A program made the translations under genes and the position numbers. A stretch of 64,000 nucleotides of DNA, taken from Gammaproteobacteria bacterium. Lineage in GTDB: Bacteria > Pseudomonadota > Gammaproteobacteria > JAURND01. This document shows, piece by piece, positions 45,408 to 54,776 of this stretch (position 1 is its first letter; each line of letters begins with the position of its first letter). The stretch is from assembly GCA_035546635.1 (NCBI GenBank), contig DASZWJ010000046.1, positions 62,001 through 126,000 of the forward strand, written 5' to 3'. The notes under the pieces were generated by a model. The model was not told where the DNA came from. It did not search any database and saw only the letters and a list, made by a program, of their open reading frames with translations.

Positions 45408-45920
45408 TTAATGACTCCTTTCATATTTGCCCATTAATTTGACCTGACCCATTATATGATGCTCTGACGCACCCATCACTTGAGCCGCACTAGCTCCCGA
45501 GGGTAATTTTAATACGGTGTTAAGCGCATACAGCTTAAAATTGTAACGATGGGTTTTATTATAAGGTGGGCAGGGACCATTATACTGGGCTCTTCCCCAG
45601 CTGTTATTCCCTATTAAAGCTCCTTCAGGTAATGCTGCATTAGAAGCAAGTTTTGTTACATTTGCAGGAATATTAAATAACACCCAATGTGTCCATAAGC
45701 CGGATGGCGCATCCGGGTCATCCATAATGAGTGCAAATGATTTTGTACCTATCGGCACAGCCGACCATGTCAGATCCGGTGCCATATCTTTACCATCACA
45801 ACTATAAATATCTGGTATTTTCCCGCCTTCAGAAAATGCAGTACTTGTAAGTGTCATACCCATTGCAGAACTCCCATAGATCAACCCAAGGAATATCCAA
45901 GCCAATGTTGTTTTCCGCAT
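45408..45920 (-). CDS. YbhB/YbcL-type PEBP (Raf kinase inhibitor-like) protein, exported
   Basis: 170 residues with a signal peptide (about 1-20, ending SSAMG), so periplasmic. The PEBP core is clear: IPDIYSCDGKDMAPDLTWSA, LIMDDPDAPSGLWTHWVLFNIP, NSWGRAQYNGPCPPYNKTHRY and LYALNTVLKL. The DPDAP and GPCPP motifs line the anion-binding pocket. The bacterial role is unclear. Confidence 0.9.
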   Translation of the reverse strand: MRKTTLAWIFLGLIYGSSAMGMTLTSTAFSEGGKIPDIYSCDGKDMAPDLTWSAVPIGTKSFALIMDDPDAPSGLWTHWVLFNIPANVTKLASNAALPEGALIGNNSWGRAQYNGPCPPYNKTHRYNFKLYALNTVLKLPSGASAAQVMGASEHHIMGQVKLMGKYERSH

Positions 45921-46038
45921 AAATTCTCCATTTAATCATAGCATTGGGAGAAATAGGTCTATAGGCCAAATTATTCTTCCCCTATTAAAAGTATAGACCA
46001 TGAAGGCTTCCTGCCTTAAATATTCAGATAGTTACTCT

Positions 46039-46698
46039 TCATTCATCCGCATAACGGCACAAAAAAGTAGCCAGCTTTTGAGTCACTATAGCCATAGCCT
46101 CATTCGCAGCAACCACACCGGAATACGGGTTAACTTGATAGGCCGGCACCACGGCTTCAAAGCGGCGTTGCGCAAGGATTTGTTGGGAAGCACCATTGAT
46201 TAGCGTGGCCAGTAATGCCAAACGCACCTGATTCCTACCGCCTATAAATTCCTGCTGTAACGCTAGCAATTCTGTATTCAATATATAATCTGCAGTTCCT
46301 GATGAAGGCAGACCCAATGCGGCACGGAAACAACCGCTGTTACGCAGCTTTTGTTCCAATATCGGTGTTAGCATTTCGGCAGGCGGTGAAACCCAGTGGT
46401 GATTAGCATAATGGTTAAGCTGAAAAGGTCTTTCCAGATAAATCATATTCGTGGTGTCATAACCTGGACTGGCAGCTGGAGTAGCAATCAGTAAGGTCGG
46501 ACGATTTTCCCGAACTGGCTGAGTACGGGTAGCCCCAGCCGCACTCAGTGTGTATTGGTTATTAGGCGGGGTTTTCACCGGACTCAAGAGTGAACAGCCT
46601 GCAAGACTTAATAATAAACCTAAGCTTAGGATAGTTCTGAAATTGACAATACAACGCTTGGAAATATCTCTAGCATTGCGGGATTGATGTTTAGCCAT
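46039..46698 (-). CDS. ABC-type transport auxiliary lipoprotein (PqiC/DUF330-like)
   Basis: A 219-residue lipoprotein. After an N-terminal basic stretch comes LSLGLLLSLAGC, a lipobox with Cys35. The mature domain shows YTLSA, RPTLLIATPAASPGYDTTNMIYLERPFQLNHYANHHWVSPP and a YADE C-terminus, as in the ABC-transport auxiliary family that partners MCE/Mla systems. It is the last gene of the rdgB-mlaE-mlaF-mlaD set and follows mlaD by 38 bases. A later start may be used, since the first ~20 residues precede the hydrophobic core. Confidence 0.85.
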   Translation of the reverse strand: MAKHQSRNARDISKRCIVNFRTILSLGLLLSLAGCSLLSPVKTPPNNQYTLSAAGATRTQPVRENRPTLLIATPAASPGYDTTNMIYLERPFQLNHYANHHWVSPPAEMLTPILEQKLRNSGCFRAALGLPSSGTADYILNTELLALQQEFIGGRNQVRLALLATLINGASQQILAQRRFEAVVPAYQVNPYSGVVAANEAMAIVTQKLATFLCRYADE

Positions 46699-46736
46699 AA
46701 ATAAATCTCTGAATTATTTTGAGAAGGTATATACCA

Positions 46737-47531
46737 TCACTCCCCTGGCCCCTTAGGCTCAGGCATCTGCCCGCGGATCAGTGCGCTGGGATTGCTTTTT
46801 ACTGAATTAGTTAATTGTCGCATATTCCCTAACACGGCATTCACTTGATTAACCATCTGCGATATGCCAGGCAGCATTTGTTGTGAAATAGCCTTCATCA
46901 CACTCTGGCTTTGCTCTAAGGTTTGTGACGCATGATTAATGCTACTGGTAATTTGCTCAGAATTGTTTGCAAAATTCTCTGTTATTTTGCTTATGCTCTG
47001 CAAGCTATCATGAATTGCACGTTGATTTTCGGGGTTAAATACACCGCGCAGTACCTGTTGCAGATCTTGAGTTGTCGTTGCTAAGGATGTTAACACCGTG
47101 CTCAGTTGCACTAAAAGCGAGGGTGTGGAGGGTATGATGGGATATTTATTACCAGGTAATATCTTTAAGGGTGGTGCCTTAGCTGCTTCCGCTTTCAAGC
47201 CTACATAAGTGATACCAGTAACTCCCTGCGCCATTAATGTTGCTGTAGTGCTTTGATTGATGGGGGCACTCTCGTCAATGCTGAGCAGCAAACGCACTTG
47301 TTGAGGGTTATCCGGGTTTAAACTGATATCAGATACATAGCCCACATCCACGCCATTGAATTTGACAGGCGCCTGCAAGCTTAAACCAGATACAGGTTCA
47401 TTCATATATACCATATATGTTTCATGGTCGGTGCGCTGGTTGGCTGATAACCAAATGATGGCGATAACCAGTACAGCCGTTAAAATAACGACAAATGAGC
47501 CAACAACGATATAATTAACTTTAGGTTCCAT
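46737..47531 (-). CDS. mlaD: MlaD-type MCE-domain lipid transport protein
   Basis: A 264-residue, membrane-anchored periplasmic protein that forms the hexameric lipid-binding ring of Mla-type transporters. Membrane anchor about 8-28; MCE domain about 38-118 (YMNEPVSGLSLQAPVKFNGVDVGYV, LLLSIDESAPIN, GVTGITYVGLK). A long C-terminal helical coiled region with SINHASQTLEQSQSVMKAI is larger than in E. coli MlaD, as in MlaD/PqiB-like variants. Confidence 0.9.
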   Translation of the reverse strand: MEPKVNYIVVGSFVVILTAVLVIAIIWLSANQRTDHETYMVYMNEPVSGLSLQAPVKFNGVDVGYVSDISLNPDNPQQVRLLLSIDESAPINQSTTATLMAQGVTGITYVGLKAEAAKAPPLKILPGNKYPIIPSTPSLLVQLSTVLTSLATTTQDLQQVLRGVFNPENQRAIHDSLQSISKITENFANNSEQITSSINHASQTLEQSQSVMKAISQQMLPGISQMVNQVNAVLGNMRQLTNSVKSNPSALIRGQMPEPKGPGE

Positions 47532-47540
47532 TGTTTCTCT

Positions 47541-48353
47541 CTATAACAGCCGTGACTTTTTTCCTTCTCCCCTTGTGGGAGAAGGAGATCCCACATTCCT
47601 CTTGCCCCTATAACCACTAAAATAAGCCTGAATCAGTGGATGCGGCTCCTTGACCAATTCTGGCATAGGAAGCGTTGCCAGAACTTTACCCTCCCCCAAA
47701 AACGCGACTCGATCTGTCACCCGCCATAAAGAATCTAAATCATGGGTAACCATCACCACTGTCAATCCTAACCCTTCCCGTAACTGCAATATTAGCTCAT
47801 CCAACGCTTCTGCACTTTGCGGATCAAGTCCAGTGGTCGGTTCATCCAAAATCAACAACTCTGGATCTAAGGAAATGGCACGTGCTAATCCGGCACGTTT
47901 CTGCATGCCACCGCTGAGTTCAGAAGGATATTTTGAACCTACATCCACACTGAGGCCCGCCATAACAATCTTTAAACGCGCTATCTCTTCAGCAAAAGAT
48001 TTTGGCAAATGCGTAAACGTACGCAATGGAAATAATATATTCTCCAATATTGTCAAGGAACTAAACAGTGCATTGTATTGAAATAATACACCCCAACGAC
48101 GACGCACCGCTAGTGCTTGTTCTGTACTACATTGCGTAATTTCCGTCCCAAATACACGAATGCTGCCTGAAGTGGGCTGCCGCAACATCAGAATACTTCT
48201 TAAAAGTGTAGTTTTTCCACTGCCGCTACCACCTACAATGGCGAGGATTTCACCTTGGTTGACTACTAAATCCAAATCCTTATGCACCGATTGGCCACCG
48301 AAATTATTCTCAAGATCAGAGATTTCTATGACTTTAGTGCTAGGTTCTGACAT
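47541..48353 (-). CDS. mlaF: MlaF-type ABC ATPase with a repeat-derived C-terminal tail
   Basis: A 270-residue ATPase powering retrograde or anterograde phospholipid transport. Walker A GGSGSGKTTL, Q-loop LFQYNALFSSLT, signature LSGGMQKRAGLARAI, Walker B LLILDEPTTGLDP and H-loop VMVTHDLDSL are intact. The natural end is near YFSGYRGKR; the last ~15 residues (GSPSPTRGEGKKS) are the translation of the CTTCTCCCACAAGGGGAGAAGG palindrome inserted at 47548-47590. The insertion therefore replaced the original C-terminus without breaking the ATPase domain. Confidence 0.92.
   Translation of the reverse strand: MSEPSTKVIEISDLENNFGGQSVHKDLDLVVNQGEILAIVGGSGSGKTTLLRSILMLRQPTSGSIRVFGTEITQCSTEQALAVRRRWGVLFQYNALFSSLTILENILFPLRTFTHLPKSFAEEIARLKIVMAGLSVDVGSKYPSELSGGMQKRAGLARAISLDPELLILDEPTTGLDPQSAEALDELILQLREGLGLTVVMVTHDLDSLWRVTDRVAFLGEGKVLATLPMPELVKEPHPLIQAYFSGYRGKRNVGSPSPTRGEGKKSRLL
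47548..47592. repeat. Palindromic repeat inside the 3' end of mlaF
   Basis: CCTTCTCCCC-TTGT-GGGAGAAGG core with flanking GCCGTGACTTTTTT, the same unit as at 44876-44915. It is translated as part of MlaF. Confidence 0.7.
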
Positions 48354-48362
48354 AAAAAGGCT

Positions 48363-49481
48363 CTAAATATTTTGCCAAGGTAAAATAAGAGAAAATATCG
48401 CATCCGCTACAATAATTAAAAAGATAGCTTGCACCACGCTTTTAGTGGTTTGCCTACCAATACTATCTGCAGTATATTGCACCCTGAAACCTTGAAAACA
48501 GCCTATGCCCGCAATAATTAACGCAAAAGCCGGCGCTTTGACTAAGCCATGGAAAAATGTGCTAATTTGAATGACCCGAGGAAACTGCGTCAGAAAGTTA
48601 TAAAAATTGATGCCCAACATGCGCTTAGAAACGATCATTCCACCAAGTAAACCAAAGATGTCCGCCCAAATGATAAGCAGCGGCAAAGAAACCATTAGAC
48701 CAAAAATTTTTGGCAGTACTAAACGATTCATGGGAGATAATCCCATCGTACGCAATGCGTCAATTTCCTCATTGACCAACATGGTACCCAGTTGTGCCGT
48801 AAAAGCTGAACTGGTACGGCTGGCCACGATAATTGCCGTGATTAATGGCGCAAACTCCTGTAACACACCTATACCTAACAAGCTGACAATGTAAACATTT
48901 GCCCCATAAGCCAGCAGCTGATTACCCATTTGATAAGCTAATACCACACCAATTAAAAAATTCAGCAAAGCGACAATGAATAAGGCAGCAAACCCGGTTT
49001 CATCGATTGCATTAAAAAAGCTGCGCCATTGAATGTGGGCGGGACGACGCAGGTTATTCAATGCTGTAATGATAAATTCTCCCAGAAAAGATAAAAAATC
49101 TATCCCTTCTTTAAAACCCGTCATCGTGAAAATTCCCACCTTTGCAAGCCAAGGAATTTTTGCAGGAGTAGAGATAACCTGGCTGGCTTTTTTGCCTTTT
49201 TCTTTAATTAAATTGATGAGTGAGAGGTGATCCTCAGCAAAATCAGCTAACTCTGCTGTTTTGCCTCGTTGTTCGAGCGTTTGTAGATATTGGTATAAAA
49301 CCCAAGCGCCCGTGCTATCCATACGCGTAATGTCCTTACCTGATATGGTTGCAGGGGCTATAGTGCCGAGCTTTTGCATCTGAGAGGTAAGCGTTTCTAT
49401 GCCGGAAACAGTCCATTCACCCACACATTGCAAGATGCGGTTGTGTGTATCCAGATTGATAGCGGCATTAGGATTGCTCAT
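48363..49481 (-). CDS. mlaE: MlaE-type ABC permease with N-terminal STAS domain
   Basis: 372 residues. Residues 1-105 form a STAS/MlaB-like domain (TISGKDITRMDSTGAWVLYQYLQ). Residues ~115-372 are the MlaE permease with about five membrane segments; signatures are GVVLAYQMGNQLLAYGANVYIVSLLGIGVLQEFAPLITAI-type text, AQLGTMLVNEEIDALRTMG and FRVQYTADSIGRQTTKSVVQ. The fusion supplies MlaB in cis; no separate mlaB or mlaC is seen. Start and rdgB stop share a base (TAATG). Confidence 0.92.
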   Translation of the reverse strand: MSNPNAAINLDTHNRILQCVGEWTVSGIETLTSQMQKLGTIAPATISGKDITRMDSTGAWVLYQYLQTLEQRGKTAELADFAEDHLSLINLIKEKGKKASQVISTPAKIPWLAKVGIFTMTGFKEGIDFLSFLGEFIITALNNLRRPAHIQWRSFFNAIDETGFAALFIVALLNFLIGVVLAYQMGNQLLAYGANVYIVSLLGIGVLQEFAPLITAIIVASRTSSAFTAQLGTMLVNEEIDALRTMGLSPMNRLVLPKIFGLMVSLPLLIIWADIFGLLGGMIVSKRMLGINFYNFLTQFPRVIQISTFFHGLVKAPAFALIIAGIGCFQGFRVQYTADSIGRQTTKSVVQAIFLIIVADAIFSLILPWQNI

Positions 49482-50092
49482 TAGAGTTTGTTTCGCAGCT
49501 CTTGAATTAAGTGGGCAATCGCTTTAGCGCGATGACTGATTTGATTTTTGACGGCAGAAGGTAATTCGGCAGCTGAACAACCGTGTGTAGGCACAAAAAA
49601 CAATGAGTCATAGCCAAAACCGTTTTCTCCTCGTGGCGCAAATAACACCTTACCCTCCCAAGTACCTTGACAGATGAGTGGGCTAGGATCATGGTCGTGT
49701 TTGAGTAATGCGAGCACACATTGAAACCGAGCAGTACGTTCATCTTCTGCGGCAGCAATGAGATCACTCAATAATTTTTGACGGTTTTCAGAAAAATCGA
49801 CTTTGGCGCCTGCGTATCGCGCCGAATAAATGCCAGGGGCGCCATTTAGGATATCAACTTCCAAGCCCGAATCATCGGCCAAGGCCGGCAAACCAGTATG
49901 TTTGGCGGCATTGCGTGCTTTCAGTAAAGCATTTTCAACAAAAGTCAGGCCAGTTTCTTCTACTTCTGGCACACCGAGGTCAGATTGTGGAATGATGGAG
50001 ATATGAATATCTCCCAGGATTTCACGAAATTCCTGCAATTTACCGGGGTTATTGCTTGCTAATACTACTGGAGGCGGGTTTTTGTGACTCAT
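49481..50092 (-). CDS. rdgB: dITP/XTP pyrophosphatase, RdgB/HAM1 family
   Basis: 203 residues; removes non-canonical purine NTPs (dITP, XTP) to the monophosphates. Landmarks are VLASNNPGKLQEFREIL, ETGLTFVENALLKARNAAKHTGLPALADDSGLEVD, APGIYSARYAG, GENGFGYDSLFFVP and KNQISHRAKAI. Full length. First gene of the cluster with the Mla-like genes by overlap. Confidence 0.96.
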   Translation of the reverse strand: MSHKNPPPVVLASNNPGKLQEFREILGDIHISIIPQSDLGVPEVEETGLTFVENALLKARNAAKHTGLPALADDSGLEVDILNGAPGIYSARYAGAKVDFSENRQKLLSDLIAAAEDERTARFQCVLALLKHDHDPSPLICQGTWEGKVLFAPRGENGFGYDSLFFVPTHGCSAAELPSAVKNQISHRAKAIAHLIQELRNKL

Positions 50093-50221
50093 TTGAATCC
50101 TGTTAGTTTACAAAAGGTCGAATAATTTTACAGCTATTTTACTTATAATTTTAACATTGTAGCATATTTTGACTTTTATTCAGCCAGATAAAATTAAGCT
50201 GTTAACTTATGCATTTTTACC

Positions 50222-50325
50222 GTAACCCCTATAAAAAATACTGTCATTCCCGCGCAGGCGGGAATCTATTTCTGACACAGCGCCAAAATCAGGATAGATT
50301 CCCGCCTACGCGGGAATGACAATGC
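50222..50325. repeat. Double palindromic element between rdgB and prmC
   Basis: Starts GTAACCCC at 50222. GTCATTCCCGCGCAGGCGGG.. (50243-50268) pairs with 50295-50320 over 26 bp with one mismatch, and each arm is itself a small GGCGGGAA-type hairpin. Its right side reaches the prmC stop codon. Core shared with 2553 and 6274. Confidence 0.75.
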
Positions 50326-51153
50326 TTACCTTTTACCCTTTGTAACTCTATCAAGGCCTGCCAAATCTTGATGTGTTCTTATATCCTTAAAACCACTACT
50401 CTGCATAAGCGTCCTTACAGCTTCTCCCTGAGTATGCCCATGCTCTAATAACAACCAACCTTCTGCCGATAAAAAATTCCCTGCTTCTTCAATAATAATA
50501 CGTAGCGCATCCAAACCTTCTTTTCCTGAAACCAACGCATTTTGAGGCTCAAATCGTAGATCACCTTCTAGATGCACATCTTTTTCTGCAATATAAGGTG
50601 GGTTACTGACAATGGCATTAAAACCATGTCGCGGCAATGCAGCGCACCAACTGCCTTGGTGAAAACTTACATTGAATAATCCTAGGTGAGTGGCATTTTC
50701 TTGGGCTATCTTTAAAGCAGCGCTTGATTGATCGGTGGCAATCAATTGCCAATGTGGACGTTCTTTAGCTAGTGCTAAGGCTACTGCACCGGAACCTGTG
50801 CCCAAATCAGCTATAGTTTGAGTGACATTTGCGGGGAGAATCTCCAATGCCAATTCCACTAGAAGTTCTGTCTCAGGACGCGGAATCAGCGTATCGGCAG
50901 TTACCTTCAGAGACAAAGACCAAAATTCTTTTTCCTGTAGAATATAAGCCATCGGTTCACCTGCTACACGTCGTTTGACTAACTGCATTATTAATTTTTG
51001 TTGCTCAGCATCAATGACTCTTTCGGGGAAAGCTAATAAAGAACTGCGGGAAATTTTGAGGGCACGTGAAAGCAATAATTGCGCTTCGAATTGCGGATTT
51101 GGGGTACTGGGTAATAGTTTGCAGACTTGTTGCAAAGCATCAGAATAGTTCAT
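50326..51153 (-). CDS. prmC: Release factor glutamine methyltransferase PrmC/HemK
   Basis: 275 residues; methylates the Gln of the GGQ motif in RF1/RF2. The start is the ATG at 51153 (MNYSDALQQV); an in-frame TTG two codons upstream is less likely. Landmarks are EFWSLSLKVTADTLIPRPETELLVE, DLGTGSGAVALALA (SAM site) and the catalytic NPPY (IVSNPPYIAEKD). It lies after prfA, its substrate gene, separated by an inserted palindromic element. Confidence 0.95.
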   Translation of the reverse strand: MNYSDALQQVCKLLPSTPNPQFEAQLLLSRALKISRSSLLAFPERVIDAEQQKLIMQLVKRRVAGEPMAYILQEKEFWSLSLKVTADTLIPRPETELLVELALEILPANVTQTIADLGTGSGAVALALAKERPHWQLIATDQSSAALKIAQENATHLGLFNVSFHQGSWCAALPRHGFNAIVSNPPYIAEKDVHLEGDLRFEPQNALVSGKEGLDALRIIIEEAGNFLSAEGWLLLEHGHTQGEAVRTLMQSSGFKDIRTHQDLAGLDRVTKGKR

Positions 51154-51271
51154 TTGCAAGTTGTATCAATGGGCTAATAAATTATTTTATGAGCTTAGGG
51201 AATCGCCAAGACCGTATCACTACTACAAGTTACTACTTGATTAGCCATATTAATTGATGGCTAAAAAGTAA

Positions 51272-51385
51272 GGCGAAAGTAGGGGGGTGAGGCTCATCAG
51301 ACCGTCGGGTTCATGGATGAACCCGTCGAGCGTACATGGATGTATTCACAGCGTGTCTGATGAGCCTCACTTCCCTACTTTTGCC
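51272..51385. repeat. Palindromic element between prfA and prmC
   Basis: Outer arms of about 31 bp (51272-51302 and 51355-51385), sharing GTGAGGCTCATCAGAC exactly and four mismatches elsewhere. The interior carries CGGGTTCATGGATGAACCCG (51306-51325) followed by CGAGCGTACATGGATGTATTCACAGCG-like text. It splits the usual close prfA-prmC spacing and leaves no ribosome binding site or gene of its own. Confidence 0.75.
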
Positions 51386-51435
51386 GATGCGTGGCAATTG
51401 ATTAACTTCGCGATAATGATAGCTAATATCTGCCC

Positions 51436-52527
51436 TCACTCCCCAGACATTTCGGCCAACAAATCCGCTTGATATTCGCGGATTAATGGATCGATAACAT
51501 CTCCTAATCCTTCACCTTCCATAATTTGATCCAGCTGATATAAAGTCAGATTAATACGATGATCCGTTACTCTTCCTTGCGGATAATTATAGGTTCGAAT
51601 ACGTTCTGAACGGTCACCCGTGCCGACCAATCCCCGACGCGTTTCGCTGCGTTCGCGGCGTTGTTTTTCCTGTTCACTGGCTAGGAGTTTGGCGCTTAGC
51701 AAACTCATCGCACGGGCGCGGTTTTTATGCTGTGAGCGCTCATCTTGACATTCGACTACGGTGCCAGTTGGCAAGTGCACTATCCGTATGGCTGATTCCG
51801 TTCGATTCACGTGCTGGCCACCCGCTCCTGAAGCCCGATAGGTATCTATGCGTAAGTCAGCGGGATTAATTTCCACCGCATCAACTTCTTCGATCTCTGG
51901 CAATATCGCGACAGTACAAGTTGAAGTGTGCACACGCCCCTGCGCCTCAGTGACGGGAACTCGTTGTACGCGGTGGGCACCTGATTCAAATTTAAGTCGA
52001 GCATAAACATCGGTTCCAGAAATGCGGGAAATCACCTCTTTATAACCCCCATGCTCGCTTTGGCTTTCGGAAATGATTTCTAATTTCCAGCCTTGGTGCT
52101 CAGCATAGCGTGTATACATACGCAATAAATCACCGGCAAAAATAGCTGCCTCATCACCCCCTGCGGCTGCACGAATTTCTAAAAAGACATTGCGCTGATC
52201 GTTAGGATCTTGCGGTAACAGCAAAATTTTCAGCCGCTCCTCTAATGTCTCCAACTTTTGACGTTGTTCTGCTATTTCTTCCTCGGCCAGTTGCTTTAAT
52301 TCTGGGTCAGCTTCTTCTAGTAATTTTTCTGCACTGGCAAAAGCTGCTTCAGCCTGCCGATAGGCTTTAAAACAGTCGGCAATCGGCTCCAGCTGTGCAT
52401 ATTCTTTGGAAAGTGCGCGAAATTTATTTTGGTCAGCAATGATTTCGGGGTTACCTAACAAATGTTCGAGTTCTTCATGACGTGCAGTTAAGGATTCCAA
52501 TTTAGATTGTAAAGAAAGTTTTTTCAT
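51436..52527 (-). CDS. prfA: Peptide chain release factor 1
   Basis: 363 residues; terminates at UAA/UAG. Landmarks are the recognition motif region [18 protein letters not shown], with P-V-T near residue 190, and the catalytic GGQ in [17 protein letters not shown]. Full length. It overlaps hemY by four bases (ATGA) and precedes prmC. Confidence 0.97.
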   Translation of the reverse strand: MKKLSLQSKLESLTARHEELEHLLGNPEIIADQNKFRALSKEYAQLEPIADCFKAYRQAEAAFASAEKLLEEADPELKQLAEEEIAEQRQKLETLEERLKILLLPQDPNDQRNVFLEIRAAAGGDEAAIFAGDLLRMYTRYAEHQGWKLEIISESQSEHGGYKEVISRISGTDVYARLKFESGAHRVQRVPVTEAQGRVHTSTCTVAILPEIEEVDAVEINPADLRIDTYRASGAGGQHVNRTESAIRIVHLPTGTVVECQDERSQHKNRARAMSLLSAKLLASEQEKQRRERSETRRGLVGTGDRSERIRTYNYPQGRVTDHRINLTLYQLDQIMEGEGLGDVIDPLIREYQADLLAEMSGE

Positions 52528-53711
52528 GCGCGGGAAACCAGTTTTAAGCCTTCACGATAACATTCTAAAGCTGCCGATTTTTCTCCCAGATGTTCATCGA
52601 CTTCTCCAAGTGCAATATATATCGGAGCGGATGGTGCTTGTTTAAGACTGGCCTCGAGATAATTACGTGCCTTACCCCACAAACGATGTCGTATGCATAG
52701 TTGACCTAGACAATATAACAAAGCAGCATTGTGTGGATTTTTTTCTAGCCATGACTCCGCTCTGGATAATTGCTTGGCTGAATCACTGCTCAGCACTTTA
52801 GCATATTGCTGAAGTAGCGGCGCCTCTAAAGATTTTTTTAATCGGACTTTCAACAAGCTTTCGGCTTTTTCCTGATTACCCTCTTCGATCAGATATTCAG
52901 TATAAGTGGCTAAGACTTGAGGCTCGCGGCGCAAATAGTCTGGCAAGCTATGCCAGATTTTCTCTAGAACCTGTGGCTGATTGGTCAGACGCGCTTTTGC
53001 CATGAGTGCTAAATACACTTCATGTTCCAGCAACCTGGCTTCATCATCTGTCAGTAAATGTTGTTTTTTTAATTTGGGTAGTAATTTTTGCAAATGCTCC
53101 CAATCCTGCTTGGCATAATAGATTTGCTTTAAACTCATGAGTACAAATGGATGTCGTGGCAAAGCTTGTTGTAAAGGTTCTAAGGTTTTTAACGCCGCAT
53201 CCCAGTTGGCATTGGCAATTTGCCAGCGCACTTCGGTGAAAATGATAGCTTGTCGCTGTCGTCCATCCGCTAATTTGCGCGCGTTTTCTAAATATTGGTC
53301 GCGTTGAAGATCATTGTTTTGTGCTCGCGCAGCTTTAGCTGCTCCCAAATAATTCAAAACGCGGCGGGGCGGTTTTTTTGCAGCTTTGGCCAGATCCTGT
53401 TCCGCTTTGTGCCAATTTTCACTCAGCAACTCATACTCGCCACGCTCTGATAATTTTAAAATTTGATTTCTTTCGCGACGTTTTCTAAAACTATGGAAAC
53501 GCCGGGGAATGCGAAAAATACCAACCAATAATCGTAGCAACCAATAAAAGACTATCACCAGCACAATGAGTGCAAAAACCGCCAACCACAAAGAAGCTTC
53601 GATACGCGTATTAGCTACCCCAATTAACACATAACCTGGATGCGCATGCATCCATAGTCCACCGAGAACTGCCAGCAATAATACAATAAAATATACGATC
53701 AATTTCTTCAT
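52524..53711 (-). CDS. hemY: HemY-like membrane protein with TPR domain
   Basis: 395 residues of the proteobacterial HemY family linked to heme synthesis, not protoporphyrinogen oxidase. Two N-terminal membrane segments (about 4-24 and 42-65), then HemY_N and TPR-like helices with [28 protein letters not shown] and a final [25 protein letters not shown] repeat. It overlaps both hemX and prfA by four bases. hemC and hemD, usually upstream, lie elsewhere in the window on the other strand. Confidence 0.88.
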   Translation of the reverse strand: MKKLIVYFIVLLLAVLGGLWMHAHPGYVLIGVANTRIEASLWLAVFALIVLVIVFYWLLRLLVGIFRIPRRFHSFRKRRERNQILKLSERGEYELLSENWHKAEQDLAKAAKKPPRRVLNYLGAAKAARAQNNDLQRDQYLENARKLADGRQRQAIIFTEVRWQIANANWDAALKTLEPLQQALPRHPFVLMSLKQIYYAKQDWEHLQKLLPKLKKQHLLTDDEARLLEHEVYLALMAKARLTNQPQVLEKIWHSLPDYLRREPQVLATYTEYLIEEGNQEKAESLLKVRLKKSLEAPLLQQYAKVLSSDSAKQLSRAESWLEKNPHNAALLYCLGQLCIRHRLWGKARNYLEASLKQAPSAPIYIALGEVDEHLGEKSAALECYREGLKLVSRA

Positions 53712-54760
53712 TGAACGCCACTCACTAACAATTTTTGAATCGCTTGCAAGCTTTGGGATAAATCGGGTATTGCCGGATTGACATTCACCGCCATTAAGTT
53801 GTTCAGTAAAATTTGGGCAGTTTTCACTTTAGCATCATCTGGGGCAAAATAACGGCCTATCCAATTGCGCGCTTGTGCAATACTTTGTTTATAAATCTGC
53901 TCCTCGTGATGTAATGCTGCCCATTGCGCCAAGGTGAGCTGGGTTTGAATATTTGTCACGACAAAAGCAAAAGCATTAGGAGGAAGTAATGGTGCCACTT
54001 CCGCACCTTCATGACGGATCACGACTAATTCTTTTAAGCTTTGCCAAAGGCGTGATAGGAAATCTTTGCTCTTATCGCTTAAGGATTGAGAGGCAGCTGT
54101 ATTGGGTAAAGTTTGATTAGATTGTGGTTGTGCTTTTACTTCAATCTTTGGTGTCTGTGGGAATTGTTCAACCCATTCTTTTAAGATATTTAGGCGAACA
54201 ATGATGCCTGGAATATCAACCTCTGGTGCTGCAGCCAAAGCCGCCATATCCTTGGCTAAAGCCTGACGAACGGGTAATAATGCAGAATTATTGGCAGCTG
54301 CTAATTGTTGATCTGCATCTTGCAATAACTTTTGCGCTAAAGTCACGTTGTTATCGATTCTGAGATTTAATGCTGCTAATTTAACTTGATTATCCACCGC
54401 AGCTAACAGCCAATTTTTCGGCTTGTTTTGTTGTTCGAGCTCGGTATTGAGTTGCTGCACAGATTGTTGGGTATTTTTTAGTGCAGTCTGTAGCGCTGAT
54501 AACGCACTTTGATTTTTTTTGGTTAGTTTTTCAAGTTGTAAAATTTTTTCATGGCTCTTAGTCTCTCGAGCTTGATATTGCCACCAGCTATATATCCAGG
54601 CACCAACGCTGGCTAATGCAATTAATAACGCAATTACCGCAATCAAAATACTTAAAGGTGATCTGTTGGGCTTAGGTGGGGCAGGCGGCAACGCCGGTGT
54701 TGCATCCGGTTCAGCCACAACCTCTTCACTTTGGGGTATATTTTCTTGCATTTCTTGCAT
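53708..54760 (-). CDS. hemX: HemX-like membrane protein
   Basis: 350 residues. An acidic/proline-rich cytoplasmic start (~1-32), one membrane segment (~34-56, SILIAVIALLIALASVGAWIY), a coiled coil (~70-115) and a periplasmic helical domain with NWLLAAVDNQVKLAALNLRIDNNVTLAQKLL and LLNNLMAVNVNP, typical of HemX. The methyltransferase role sometimes annotated is not supported by motifs. It starts 16 bases after uvrD and overlaps hemY. Confidence 0.88.
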   Translation of the reverse strand: MQEMQENIPQSEEVVAEPDATPALPPAPPKPNRSPLSILIAVIALLIALASVGAWIYSWWQYQARETKSHEKILQLEKLTKKNQSALSALQTALKNTQQSVQQLNTELEQQNKPKNWLLAAVDNQVKLAALNLRIDNNVTLAQKLLQDADQQLAAANNSALLPVRQALAKDMAALAAAPEVDIPGIIVRLNILKEWVEQFPQTPKIEVKAQPQSNQTLPNTAASQSLSDKSKDFLSRLWQSLKELVVIRHEGAEVAPLLPPNAFAFVVTNIQTQLTLAQWAALHHEEQIYKQSIAQARNWIGRYFAPDDAKVKTAQILLNNLMAVNVNPAIPDLSQSLQAIQKLLVSGVQ

Positions 54761-54776
54761 AGGAGTATCTCTTTAT

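Noticed and set aside
51287-51472. Small plus-strand ORF between prfA and prmC
   Set aside because: It is a translation of the palindromic element and overlaps prfA antisense.
53708-54760. HemX as uroporphyrinogen-III C-methyltransferase
   Set aside because: No methyltransferase motifs; the protein is a membrane-anchored coiled coil of the HemX family.
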